A stretch of DNA of 64,000 nucleotides from Nostoc sp. TH1S01. GTDB taxonomy: Bacteria > Cyanobacteriota > Cyanobacteriia > Cyanobacteriales > Nostocaceae. Below the pieces are notes generated by a model. That model worked only from the letters and a program-made list of their open reading frames with translations, ran no database searches and had not been told where the DNA came from. The position numbers were made by a program, and so were the translations under genes. The DNA lies in the NCBI GenBank assembly GCA_018993265.1, contig JAGKSW010000011.1, positions 20,351-84,350 on the forward strand, written 5' to 3'. Positions 8,516 to 16,865 of the stretch are shown here, piece by piece. Position 1 is the stretch's first letter; every line of letters begins with the position of its first letter.

Positions 8516-9031
8516 TCATAATTCCACAGCCGGACGCACCACCAAATGACGATGTGGTTCTTTGCCACGGCTAAAGGTTTCTAAATCAGAAAATTCCTTC
8601 AAAAAGGTGTGGATTTGCCGTCTTTCCGCAGAACTTAAAGACTTAATTTCCACTTCTCGACCAAAAGTTCGCACTTCATCAGCTGCGGCTTCAGCTAAAG
8701 CGCGAATTTCTGCTTGTCTTTTCACCCGATAACCATTCAACTCAATGGTGTAGGATGCTTGTTCTTCCGGTGGTTGGTTCAAGTTAAGGACAGAATTAGC
8801 AAGATACTGAATTGCATCCAGCACTGAACCATCAGCACCGATGAGAACTTGAATTTGTGTGGGTGTTAATTTAGTTTCGTCAATTGTCAACCAGTAATTA
8901 TCTGGTTCTGGGGCATCGTCATCTTGAGGCTGGGCTACTTCTATGTCGCCTCGAATCTCCGCAGAGACCCCAGTGAGTTCCAGCAGTGATTTTAACCACT
9001 GCTGACCTCGCTGCATGGAACTGTTAGTCAT
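8516..9031 (-). CDS. Jag/KhpB-like R3H-domain RNA-binding protein
   Basis: A 171-residue protein with a KH-like middle region (L-I-G-A-D-G-S-V-L-D-A-I-Q-Y-L near 63-78) and a C-terminal R3H domain (R-R-Q-I-H-T-F-L-K ... H-R-H-L-V-V-R-P). This is the Jag/KhpB arrangement but without the N-terminal Jag-N domain. Jag is an RNA-binding protein conserved beside yidC. Its start is 3 bases after the yidC stop, showing cotranscription. Confidence 0.88.
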   Translation of the reverse strand: MTNSSMQRGQQWLKSLLELTGVSAEIRGDIEVAQPQDDDAPEPDNYWLTIDETKLTPTQIQVLIGADGSVLDAIQYLANSVLNLNQPPEEQASYTIELNGYRVKRQAEIRALAEAAADEVRTFGREVEIKSLSSAERRQIHTFLKEFSDLETFSRGKEPHRHLVVRPAVEL

Positions 9032-9034
9032 CTA

Positions 9035-10180
9035 TCAACCTGTAGCCTTTTTCTTAGAACTTTTTGGTTCAAAAGGTAATGATTTTTGTTCTGCCACTGC
9101 TGCTTCTTTCTCTTGGATGGCTACAATTTTTTGCAGTTCCTCTGGTAAGGGTTCACGAGAGAGAATATAAGTTTGCAGAGTTTGGAAAATATTACCAATC
9201 ACCATATACATCAACACCCCAGCAGGTAAGGGGAAGAATAAAAACATCCCAGAAAAGATAACTGGGGTGATTTTGTTGACTGTATCCTGTTGTGGGTTGC
9301 CACCACTGGAGTTCTGCCCAGAAAGGATTTGGCTAACGTAGAGACTGATCCCAAAAAAGATCACCATAGCCACAATATCCCAATGGATTGTACCGTCGGG
9401 ATCAATTGCGCCAACTCTGCCCAAGGCATCAATGAACAAAAACCCTTTGTCGGCTGCAAGTCCAGGAATTGTGCCTTGCAGTGTCACATCTCCAGGTTGT
9501 AAGGCTTCAATGTTGCCTTCAGCATCAATTTTGATTCTTTCTTCGCCTTTGGTGATTTTCCATTCGGGCGTTAGCTTTGTTTCTGGGTGTTCTGCTAATA
9601 AGACATCAAAAGGCTTACCTTCTAAAGTCTGATATTGTATTTTGGTTTTTTCTCCTACGGCTAGTTTGCTACCAGCAGGGAGGATAGCAGTTACTTTATG
9701 ATGTTCCCCATCAGCAACGTAAATGTTTTGTGGGGGAGTAGCAAAGGCTTGTGGTTGAATTCTTTCGATTTGCTCAGATGGCAAGATTTGCAGGTTGACG
9801 GAGTAATTTACGCCTGCAAACGGTGATCCCCGTAAAGTGGCAAACAAAGCTAACAATACCGGCATTTGCAACAGTAATGGTAAACATCCCGCTAAGGGGT
9901 TGCCGAACTCCTTTTGGACGTTCATCATTTCTTCTTGTTGCTTTTGCGGATCGTCTTTATAGCGTTCTTTGATTTCTTGCATCCGCTTTTGCATGAGAGG
10001 CTGCACAATTCGCATCCGCCGCATATTGCGGATTGAGCCAGCACTCAGGGGATAAAGCGCAAAGCGGACTATCAATGTCAAGGCCACGATCGCCAATCCA
10101 TAGCTCGGCAAAATGCCGTAGAAAAAGTCTATGATTGGCAACATGACGTTGTTTGAGAGGAAGCCGATACCAAAATCCAT
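9035..10180 (-). CDS. yidC: membrane protein insertase YidC
   Basis: A 381-residue YidC/Oxa1/Alb3 protein that inserts and folds membrane proteins, here in plasma and thylakoid membranes. A first membrane segment near 10-45, conserved [15 protein letters not shown] and the [12 protein letters not shown] cytoplasmic hairpin lead to [10 protein letters not shown] and the C-terminal helices. Between about 115 and 265 there is a long periplasmic/lumenal insertion with beta-rich sequence, typical of cyanobacterial YidC. The C-terminus is Lys-rich (K-S-S-K-K-K), suited to ribosome contact. It sits in the conserved rpmH-rnpA-yidC-jag order. Confidence 0.97.
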   Translation of the reverse strand: MDFGIGFLSNNVMLPIIDFFYGILPSYGLAIVALTLIVRFALYPLSAGSIRNMRRMRIVQPLMQKRMQEIKERYKDDPQKQQEEMMNVQKEFGNPLAGCLPLLLQMPVLLALFATLRGSPFAGVNYSVNLQILPSEQIERIQPQAFATPPQNIYVADGEHHKVTAILPAGSKLAVGEKTKIQYQTLEGKPFDVLLAEHPETKLTPEWKITKGEERIKIDAEGNIEALQPGDVTLQGTIPGLAADKGFLFIDALGRVGAIDPDGTIHWDIVAMVIFFGISLYVSQILSGQNSSGGNPQQDTVNKITPVIFSGMFLFFPLPAGVLMYMVIGNIFQTLQTYILSREPLPEELQKIVAIQEKEAAVAEQKSLPFEPKSSKKKATG

Positions 10181-10429
10181 TATTCTGAATTCAACCTGAG
10201 GTACTGTAAATTTAACTGAATCTAATTTATCTAAATCGTGATTCGGCTGCGACTATCTCTCGCTACGGATAGCCGCACCAGGGCAAAATTTGGGAGTGGG
10301 GAGTCGGAAGTTGGGAGTGGTGTGCAGTTTTTAATAAGTGGGAAGTTTTGAATTTTTTATTTTATACAAAGCAGTTATTACTTTTCCCTACTCCCTATTC
10401 CCTACTCCCTACTCCCTACTCCCTATCTC
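10181..10429. repeat. spacer repeat pair between yidC and PH gene
   Basis: This 249-base spacer contains GGGAGTGGGGAGTCGGAAG-type purine repeats near 10289-10320 and their pyrimidine complement (TACTCCC units) near 10388-10428, which can pair into a long hairpin. Such a stem inside the operon may reduce yidC transcription relative to rnpA. Confidence 0.6.
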
Positions 10430-10816
10430 TTATTGAGCCGCGCTATAAGTGGGATTTTTAGCAGCGATTCTTTCATTGATGTAGTCATATACTTCGCGGA
10501 AATTGGGAACTGCCCGCATTTCCAAACGACTACCATTTCTGAGGGTGACTACCATATCTCCCCAAATGCCAACACCACGGGGAACTTTGACGATTTTGAC
10601 AATTTCTGAGTAAATAATGTCAGTGCGATCGCGCCCCAACCAACCGCCAGTTAAAGAAATCCGACGGTCTGTAATTCGATAGCGCAGCCACAATGCTCTG
10701 ACAATCGCCCCAACTGTTAAGGGAATACCCACAACCGTTAGTCCAATCAGCAAGTTGAGAATTAAGTCCCCAATGTGAGGCCCGCCTTCATAATAAATTT
10801 CTTCACGAATGCCCAT
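10430..10816 (-). CDS. bacterial PH-domain membrane protein
   Basis: A 128-residue protein with one hydrophobic segment near residues 17-42 followed by a bacterial PH (bPH2/DUF304-type) domain: Y-R-I-T-D-R-R-I-S-L-T-G-G-W-L-G-R near 50-66 and V-V-T-L-R-N-G-S-R-L-E. It overlaps rnpA by 14 bases and precedes yidC, a position conserved in cyanobacteria. No enzymatic role can be read from it; a helper role in membrane insertion is only a guess from context. Confidence 0.8.
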   Translation of the reverse strand: MGIREEIYYEGGPHIGDLILNLLIGLTVVGIPLTVGAIVRALWLRYRITDRRISLTGGWLGRDRTDIIYSEIVKIVKVPRGVGIWGDMVVTLRNGSRLEMRAVPNFREVYDYINERIAAKNPTYSAAQ

Positions 10817-11225
10817 TTAATACCTCAGCTTGTGCCAACAACTGCTCTAATTCTTGCAGAAATTGTTGGCTTCCGCACTTAGATTCTGCTGCTGTTGGTT
10901 TTACCACAAACACCAACCGCCATCCTGGAGATAATTTTGGCAACAACTGATGCAAAGCTGCTGCCATTTGACGTTTAATGCGATTACGCACAACAGCCTT
11001 TTTACTGACTTTCGTGCTGATAGATATCCCAATTTTTGTACTATCAACTTTTTTTGCATCAGTTGCTAGTTTAGTTGTAGTGGCAGTATCCCCAGAAAAT
11101 TCTTGGAAAAATCTTGGTCGTAAAGCTCTCAAGGTGAAATGAGAGCTTTGTCGCCGAATTCCTTCTCGGAAAACTGCCTGAAAATCTTTGCGAGATTTTA
11201 GTCGATTCGCCTTGGGCAAAGCCAC
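10803..11225 (-). CDS. rnpA: ribonuclease P protein component
   Basis: A 140-residue RnpA, the protein cofactor of RNase P that matures tRNA 5' ends. N-terminal L-K-S-R-K-D-F-Q-A-V-F and the RNR signature V-V-R-N-R-I-K-R-Q at about residues 78-86 are clear. Between the N-terminal strand and the RNR helix is a Thr/Lys-rich insertion (about residues 45-62) that makes it longer than the usual 115-120 residues. It follows rpmH by 25 bases and overlaps the PH-protein gene. Confidence 0.95.
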   Translation of the reverse strand: MALPKANRLKSRKDFQAVFREGIRRQSSHFTLRALRPRFFQEFSGDTATTTKLATDAKKVDSTKIGISISTKVSKKAVVRNRIKRQMAAALHQLLPKLSPGWRLVFVVKPTAAESKCGSQQFLQELEQLLAQAEVLNGHS

Positions 11226-11250
11226 AGCCCCTCTAGTTGCTGAAAATGCT

Positions 11251-11385
11251 CTAAACGCTCAGACGATAACGTCCTCTTTTTCTCCTAGCTTTGATCACGT
11301 TTCTGCCGTCTGGTGTTCTCATTCTGGCACGAAAACCGGAGGTTCTTTTTCTCTTACGGCAAGTGCCGCCCAAGGTTCTTTTCAT
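11251..11385 (-). CDS. rpmH: 50S ribosomal protein L34
   Basis: A 44-residue highly basic protein, starting [17 protein letters not shown] and ending G-R-Y-R-L-S-V, with the L34 core [11 protein letters not shown]. It is a component of the large ribosomal subunit. It heads the conserved rpmH-rnpA run. The ATG at 11385 lies shortly after a spacer rich in direct repeats. Confidence 0.97.
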   Translation of the reverse strand: MKRTLGGTCRKRKRTSGFRARMRTPDGRNVIKARRKRGRYRLSV

Positions 11386-11544
11386 ACTGTTGTCCTCTAA
11401 GGCGATTCTGATAAAAAGTCACAATCTATAATCTTACCATCGTCAATAGTCAAGAGTCTATAGTCAAAAAAAGCAGAATTTTGGAAAGATGAGGACGTAG
11501 ATAGGAATAAAAGACTTTTGACCATTGACTTGATCACTTTTGAC

Positions 11545-12099
11545 TTAGGAGATACTTAGAATCCAAGTTCCTACATAACGTAGTAGTGGCACATCTCCAG
11601 GCGAGAGAACCTGACAGTTAAAATAGTAAACACCACCAAATGAAGGGTTCTGCACGTTAGATAAAACTACATCAACTCTGCTACCCGCTGGTACTGGTTC
11701 TTGGGGAAATATTTCGATTGTCCGCCCTTCTTTATCCCATTTCACTTCCGAAAGAGGTACTTTTTTACCTTTGACTCTTACTTCTATTTTTTTGGGATCA
11801 AAACTTCCTTTGTAGTATTTGGGATAAGTAATGGCAAACTGAGCTACCGCTAGCTTCATTTTTTGTTGGGGAATTTTAAGAATGTATCTATCTATACCAT
11901 TAGTCTGTCCACCGAAATCTAAACGAAAAGGTAGCTGATTTTCTGCTTTTACACCACTGAATAGGGTTAATCCAGGTAAGGTTTGGGCGAATACTTGATT
12001 AGTTACTCCAGTCAAAATACAGCTAGTTACAGCCAATGTTGAAATAATTGCTACTTGTGATTTGCGGAAAATACGATTACCAAAAAGAAAACGTTGCAT
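11545..12099 (-). CDS. exported DUF2808 family protein
   Basis: A 184-residue protein with an N-terminal signal peptide (basic start, hydrophobic 17-37, cleavage likely after V-F-A at about 38). The mature part matches the cyanobacterial DUF2808 family, with F-A-I-T-Y-P-x-Y-Y-K-G-x-F-D and V-L-S-N-V-Q-N-P-S-F-G-G-V-Y-Y-F. Function unknown; likely periplasmic. It stands 160 bases upstream of rpmH in the same direction but is separated by spacer repeats, so probably is its own transcript. Confidence 0.85.
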   Translation of the reverse strand: MQRFLFGNRIFRKSQVAIISTLAVTSCILTGVTNQVFAQTLPGLTLFSGVKAENQLPFRLDFGGQTNGIDRYILKIPQQKMKLAVAQFAITYPKYYKGSFDPKKIEVRVKGKKVPLSEVKWDKEGRTIEIFPQEPVPAGSRVDVVLSNVQNPSFGGVYYFNCQVLSPGDVPLLRYVGTWILSIS

Positions 12100-12808
12100 A
12101 GTTAAGCTCCTCTAGCAGACATAACTGGTTTATGTAAACACTCTAGTTTAGTATTCGTAACTAAACTTTACTACTGAATTCTTGAGAATGGACGATTAGC
12201 GAAAATAAAAAGTGCCATAGCTTAAGAGGGAGGAGGTAGTTGTGATAATCCAAGATGGTCTTGAGGCTAGAAGATAGAGATTAGTATTTTTACTCAGCAC
12301 TTCAAAAACCTGTGCATGTTGCTAAATATGTATGAGTGTATCTAAACTTTGAGAGCTTTGTTATAAAAATTGAGCAATAAAATCAGCGATCGCTCTGAAG
12401 ATTGGGCTAGATTAATAAAAATAAGTCAGCATTGCAGCAAGATTAATCTTTAAAAATCCATCAAATTATTAAGCTTTAAAACTTTTACGCAGATTTCACT
12501 ATGTAAGTAAGGCAAAATTTTTCAATCTGGAAAATAATCTAAAGACTAAAGATGTAAACTTGGGAATCAACCTAGCATTAGCAATATGTAAACCTATGGG
12601 TCAAAATCAACAAATTTGACCTAAACCAAAGGTAAAATCGGGCTTGAGCTTGAGAACTAAAAGTAGGGAAAGATAAAGTTCAAGGTTAATCTACAAATTC
12701 AAGCGATCGCTAGCAATAATTGCAGCTTCACTATGAGTACACAATATCCCGAAACCGGGATAATTGAAGATTTTGCAGAGATGTAAGTATTTATCTCTAG
12801 GAGATTTC
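12100..12808. other. divergent promoter region, DUF2808 / pntA
   Basis: No gene supported in 709 bases. It separates two divergently read genes and must hold both promoters. At 12502-12520 lies AAGTAAGGCAAAATTTTT, also found upstream of the protease gene at about 33938-33955. A HIP1 palindrome and AT-rich runs are the only other features. Confidence 0.5.
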
Positions 12809-13984
12809 ATGAGAATAGCAGTTGCTAAAGAAATAGAAGTTTGTGAACGTCGTGTGGCCTTAAACCCTGATACTGTTGCGCGACTCGTTAAACAAGGTTT
12901 AGAAGTATGGGTAGAAAAAGGCGCAGGAGAGCGTTCCTTTTTTAGCGATTCTGACTATGAAGCAGCAGGCGCACAAATTATTAGTGATACTGCTCAATTA
13001 TGGAAGGAAGCAGATATTTTATTAAAAGTTAGTCCACCGCAAGAGCGAGAAGATGGACGTTCAGAGATTGATTTATTGCGAGAAGGATCTGTTTTAATTA
13101 GTTTTCTCAATCCTTTAGGAAATCCGGTAGTAGCGCAACAGTTAGCTAAGGGCAAAGTTACAGCTTTGAGCATGGAATTGATCCCCCGCACTACCAGAGC
13201 GCAAAGTATGGATGCTTTGTCTTCTCAAGCTTCTTTAGCTGGTTACAAATCGGTATTAATCGCCGCCGCCGCCTTACCAAAATATTTCCCGATGCTGACA
13301 ACAGCAGCAGGTACAATTGCCCCAGCTAAAGTATTTATTATGGGTGCAGGTGTAGCGGGACTACAAGCGATCGCCACCGCCAGACGTTTGGGTGCTGTTG
13401 TGGAAGCCTTTGATATTCGTCCCGCTGTGAAAGAAGAAGTCCAAAGCTTAGGCGCAAAATTTGTGGAAGTCAAACTCGACGAAGAAACCACAGCCGCAGG
13501 CGGTTACGCCAAAGAAATTTCCGAAGCCAGCAAACAACGGACTCAAGAAGTTTTAGCAGAACATATCAAAAACTCTGATGTCGTGATTACTACCGCCCAA
13601 GTACCTGGAAAAAAAGCACCACTGCTAGTCACAGAAGAAATGGTGGCACAGATGAAACCAGGCTCAGTTATCGTTGATTTAGCCGCAGAACAAGGCGGTA
13701 ACTGTGCTTGTACCGATCCCGGTAAAGATATTGTCTGGAATGGCGTAACCATTATTGGCCCGATTAATCTCCCTTCATCTATGCCAGTTCACGCCAGCCA
13801 ACTATATTCCAAAAACCTGACATCTTTGTTGCAACTATTAATCAACAAAGAAAAAGCTTTGCAGATCAACTTTGCCGACGACATCATTGATGCGGCTTGC
13901 ATTACCCACGCAGGCGAAATCCGCAATCAACGTGTCAAGGATGCGCTGCAAACTATCAATACTCAACAACCTGCTGTTAATTAG
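12809..13984 (+). CDS. pntA: proton-translocating transhydrogenase subunit alpha-1
   Basis: A 391-residue NAD(H)-binding subunit (domain I) of the Re/Si-specific NAD(P) transhydrogenase, which uses the proton gradient to move hydride between NADH and NADP. ATG 12809 is preceded by AGGAGA six bases away; an earlier in-frame ATG at 12764 lacks a ribosome site. Features include M-R-I-A-V-A-K-E-I at the N-terminus, R-A-Q-S-M-D-A-L-S-S-Q-A, and the Rossmann motif G-A-G-V-A-G-L-Q-A-I. Alpha is split: this is the soluble part; the membrane part is the next gene. Three genes in the same direction form the operon. Confidence 0.95.
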   Translation: MRIAVAKEIEVCERRVALNPDTVARLVKQGLEVWVEKGAGERSFFSDSDYEAAGAQIISDTAQLWKEADILLKVSPPQEREDGRSEIDLLREGSVLISFLNPLGNPVVAQQLAKGKVTALSMELIPRTTRAQSMDALSSQASLAGYKSVLIAAAALPKYFPMLTTAAGTIAPAKVFIMGAGVAGLQAIATARRLGAVVEAFDIRPAVKEEVQSLGAKFVEVKLDEETTAAGGYAKEISEASKQRTQEVLAEHIKNSDVVITTAQVPGKKAPLLVTEEMVAQMKPGSVIVDLAAEQGGNCACTDPGKDIVWNGVTIIGPINLPSSMPVHASQLYSKNLTSLLQLLINKEKALQINFADDIIDAACITHAGEIRNQRVKDALQTINTQQPAVN

Positions 13985-14070
13985 AGGCTAGAGACTGGGG
14001 ACTAGGGACTAGAAACTGGTTTTTCTCATCGACATCTAGCCCCTAGCCCCTCATATAAGGAGTTTTAAAC
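13985..14070. repeat. hairpin-forming spacer within the pnt operon
   Basis: GACTGGGGACTAGGGACTAG near 13990-14012 faces CTAGCCCCTAGCCCC near 14036-14050, forming a possible stem just before the AAGGAG site of the next gene. It is a copy of a common spacer repeat and could alter the relative expression of the two parts. Confidence 0.55.
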
Positions 14071-14364
14071 ATGACAGATGCGTTACTTGCGGCATTGTTT
14101 GTCTTTGTGTTGGCATCATTTATCGGCTTTGAAGTGATTAACAAAGTCCCGCCAACTCTACACACGCCCTTAATGTCTGGTTCCAATGCGATTTCTGGCA
14201 TTGCGGTACTGGGGGCGATAGTAGCGTCTGGTGCTAAAGAGACAAGTGTTTCGGTAATTTTGGGTTTGATTGCAGTGATACTCGCCACAGTCAACGTTGT
14301 AGGTGGTTTCCTCGTCACCGACAGAATGTTGCAAATGTTCAAGAAAAAGGAGATTAAGGCGTGA
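14071..14364 (+). CDS. transhydrogenase subunit alpha-2 (membrane)
   Basis: A 97-residue hydrophobic protein with three to four membrane segments (about 5-20, 34-50, 57-80), matching the C-terminal membrane part of the transhydrogenase alpha subunit, which forms part of the proton channel. F-I-G-F-E-V-I-N-K-V-P-P-T-L-H-T-P-L-M-S is the conserved start of this domain. AAGGAG precedes the ATG. Its stop overlaps the GTG start of pntB by four bases, indicating translational coupling. Confidence 0.93.
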   Translation: MTDALLAALFVFVLASFIGFEVINKVPPTLHTPLMSGSNAISGIAVLGAIVASGAKETSVSVILGLIAVILATVNVVGGFLVTDRMLQMFKKKEIKA

Positions 14365-15764
14365 GTGACTTTTTACCGACTGGAATTCAGCTGACGTATT
14401 TAGTCGCTGCATCTTTATTCATCTTTGGTTTGAAAAAGCTGGGATCGCCAGCAACAGCGCGGAATGGTAATGTGATTGCGGCGGTAGGAATGCTGCTGGC
14501 AATTGTGGCGACCATGCTAGATCAGCATGTGTTGAATTATGAAATGATTTTGTTAGGCTTGGCGATTGGTTCAGGCATTGGTGCGATCGCAGCCTACAAA
14601 GTCCAAATGACCGAAATGCCCCAAATGGTGGGTTTACTCAACGGCTTAGGCGGTGCAGCTTCCGCACTAGTCGCTGTGGCAGAATTTTGGCGTTTACTAG
14701 AACACTCCCAACCCATTCCTTTAGATGTCAACATTTCTATGTTGTTGGATGTGTTAATTGGTGGTGTTACCTTCACAGGCAGTTTTCTCGCCTTTGCCAA
14801 GTTACAAGGTTTAATTAGCGGTTCCCCCATTACCTTTCCCTTCCAGCAACCATTTAACTTATTGTTGCTTGGTTTATACATAGCAGGTAGCGCCTATTTA
14901 ATCGTCACACCAGATAGCCTACCCATATTCTTAGCAGTCACGACTGTTTCCTTAATCTTAGGTGTGATGTTCGTCATCCCCATTGGTGGCGGCGATATGC
15001 CCGTGGTAATTTCGCTGTTGAACTCTCTGTCGGGGATCGCTGCATCAGCGGCGGGGTTTGTGGTGATGAACAATATGTTAATCATCGCCGGTGCCTTGGT
15101 GGGTGCTTCCGGTATCATCCTCACCGAGATTATGTGTAAAGCCATGAACCGTTCTCTGTTCAGTGTGCTGTTCAGTGCTTTTGGTTCCGGTGGTGGTACT
15201 GCTGGTGCGGCGGCGGCTGGTGCAACAGATCAAACTGTCCGCAGCATTGATCCCGAAGAAGGTGCGATGATGTTGGGTTATGCCCGGAACGTCGTAATTG
15301 TACCTGGTTATGGTATGGCAGTTGCCCAAGCACAACACAGCGTTAGAGAATTGGCGGATCAATTAGAACGCATGGGTGTTGATGTGAAGTATGCCATTCA
15401 CCCTGTAGCCGGGAGAATGCCGGGACACATGAACGTATTGTTAGCTGAGGCGAATGTGCCTTACACCCAGTTGTACGACATGGAAGATATCAACCCCCAA
15501 TTTGAACAAGCCGATGTGGCGTTAGTAATTGGGGCGAATGATGTGGTAAATCCTGCTGCGCGGAGTGATGCTAATAGCCCAATTTACGGAATGCCAATTT
15601 TAGAAGTAGATAAGGCAAAACATACCATCGTAATTAAGCGCGGCATGAGTGCTGGTTTTGCTGGTGTAGATAATGAGTTGTTCTACAAAGATAAAACCAC
15701 AATGTTGTTTGGTAGCGCGAAAGATATGGTGGCGAAGTTGGTTTCGGAAGTGAAGCAGCTTTAA
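14361..15764 (+). CDS. pntB: transhydrogenase subunit beta
   Basis: A 467-residue beta subunit with a GTG start inside the stop of the preceding gene. Residues 1-265 are a membrane domain with about eight segments; residues 285-467 are the NADP(H)-binding domain III, with V-P-G-Y-G-M-A-V-A-Q-A-Q, H-P-V-A-G-R-M-P-G-H-M-N-V-L-L-A-E-A and the D-V-V-N-P-A-A-R motif. Together with the two alpha parts it makes the complete proton-translocating enzyme supplying NADPH. A strong terminator follows at 15791. Confidence 0.96.
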   Translation: MSDFLPTGIQLTYLVAASLFIFGLKKLGSPATARNGNVIAAVGMLLAIVATMLDQHVLNYEMILLGLAIGSGIGAIAAYKVQMTEMPQMVGLLNGLGGAASALVAVAEFWRLLEHSQPIPLDVNISMLLDVLIGGVTFTGSFLAFAKLQGLISGSPITFPFQQPFNLLLLGLYIAGSAYLIVTPDSLPIFLAVTTVSLILGVMFVIPIGGGDMPVVISLLNSLSGIAASAAGFVVMNNMLIIAGALVGASGIILTEIMCKAMNRSLFSVLFSAFGSGGGTAGAAAAGATDQTVRSIDPEEGAMMLGYARNVVIVPGYGMAVAQAQHSVRELADQLERMGVDVKYAIHPVAGRMPGHMNVLLAEANVPYTQLYDMEDINPQFEQADVALVIGANDVVNPAARSDANSPIYGMPILEVDKAKHTIVIKRGMSAGFAGVDNELFYKDKTTMLFGSAKDMVAKLVSEVKQL

Positions 15765-15790
15765 ACGAACCAGAAAAGCACGAATAACGT

Positions 15791-15828
15791 AAAACTAGAG
15801 ACGTGAACTGTCGCGTCTCTAGTTTTTT
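15791..15828. terminator. terminator between pntB and radical SAM gene
   Basis: A 13-bp perfect stem, AAAACTAGAGACG (15791-15803) with CGTCTCTAGTTTT (15814-15826), flanked by A and T runs, so it can work in both directions. The stop codon of the minus-strand radical SAM gene (15819-15821) lies in the right arm, leaving the two convergent genes sharing one terminator. Confidence 0.9.
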
Positions 15829-16784
15829 AAGGATGTCAAGCTATCCCACTTTTCCACTGTTGGTTTATACAACCAATAATCCAGCTTGACATCATCAACA
15901 AACCCTCTAAGTTCAGGATCAGTCCAAATATGAAGTAGATCCTCACAACCAACCTCTCTTGCAGCTGTTTCAATGTCATTCCATTGCCTTTTAAAAGATT
16001 CTGCCCATGACTTTTTATGCCTTATGGAATCTGTAAAATCCAAACCAGCTGCTATCATACGTTTTCCATTACTTCCGCGAGCATTAATAGGCTCCCAAAA
16101 TATAACTTCTGGATTGATACACATTATTTTTTCCAAATGTCTTTTAAAATCATCTAAAGTCATATTTGGAGGAGTAGGAGCAACTGCAACATACATCCTA
16201 CACCCTGCTTTATGCCCTGCCAGCATTGCTTTGTAACGTTCTGAAGGAGGCGGAGCTTGAGGTTCAATCTTACGGCTGAGTTCATCATTTAAATATGGTA
16301 AACTCATACCAACTATCACGTTGTTACTATTAAGAATATCAATATCATTTACCCACAATAAACCACGAGTAAGAATCCGGATTTTTTTCTTATATTTCGA
16401 TAAAGCTTCAACAACAGCCCGTGTAACATTTGCAGTCTGTTTAGTTTGATAAGGATCAGTACCAGAACAGACTAATACTACACCTTTTCCTGCTGGTGTT
16501 TCACGCCAAGACCTTTTACGACTAAGAATTTTTTCTAGTTGCTCAGGTATCTCTTCACGAACAAATAAATACTGTCCCCAATCCATTTGAGGATCGTTTA
16601 CCCCTTTTGAGTGCAATTGTGTTTGCTTTGTTCTAATTGCAGGTGTAGAAGGTACGTAACAAAATGTACATCCATGCAAACATCCTGATGCTACATTAAC
16701 AACATAATCACATAACCCTTTTTTGTTAAGAGCGCTGTGTTGCAGAGGATTAACAATTTTTTCAACGCCTTTAACAATAGACAT
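15819..16784 (-). CDS. SPL-like radical SAM protein, TcmP partner
   Basis: A 321-residue radical SAM enzyme. The iron-sulfur motif C35-x3-C39-x2-C42 (G-C-L-H-G-C-T-F-C-Y-V) is intact, so it should bind a 4Fe-4S cluster and cleave S-adenosylmethionine. Other segments are V-C-S-G-T-D-P-Y-Q and I-L-T-R-G near residues 105-140 and V-A-V-A-P-T-P-P. The overall pattern resembles the spore photoproduct lyase-like (SplB-related) group, but cyanobacteria make no spores, so DNA-lesion repair is not implied. It lies 81 bases downstream of the TcmP-like gene on the same strand, suggesting a two-gene operon. Substrate unknown. Confidence 0.85.
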   Translation of the reverse strand: MSIVKGVEKIVNPLQHSALNKKGLCDYVVNVASGCLHGCTFCYVPSTPAIRTKQTQLHSKGVNDPQMDWGQYLFVREEIPEQLEKILSRKRSWRETPAGKGVVLVCSGTDPYQTKQTANVTRAVVEALSKYKKKIRILTRGLLWVNDIDILNSNNVIVGMSLPYLNDELSRKIEPQAPPPSERYKAMLAGHKAGCRMYVAVAPTPPNMTLDDFKRHLEKIMCINPEVIFWEPINARGSNGKRMIAAGLDFTDSIRHKKSWAESFKRQWNDIETAAREVGCEDLLHIWTDPELRGFVDDVKLDYWLYKPTVEKWDSLTSLKN

Positions 16785-16865
16785 AGCTCACACTTTTATT
16801 TATAGAGTTTATTAGTATTACAATCCTCACCAACTTACTTTGATCATTAAGATATAATACATATT

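Noticed and set aside
9064..9632. Plus-strand frames opposite yidC
   Set aside because: Shadow frames of a well-supported gene.
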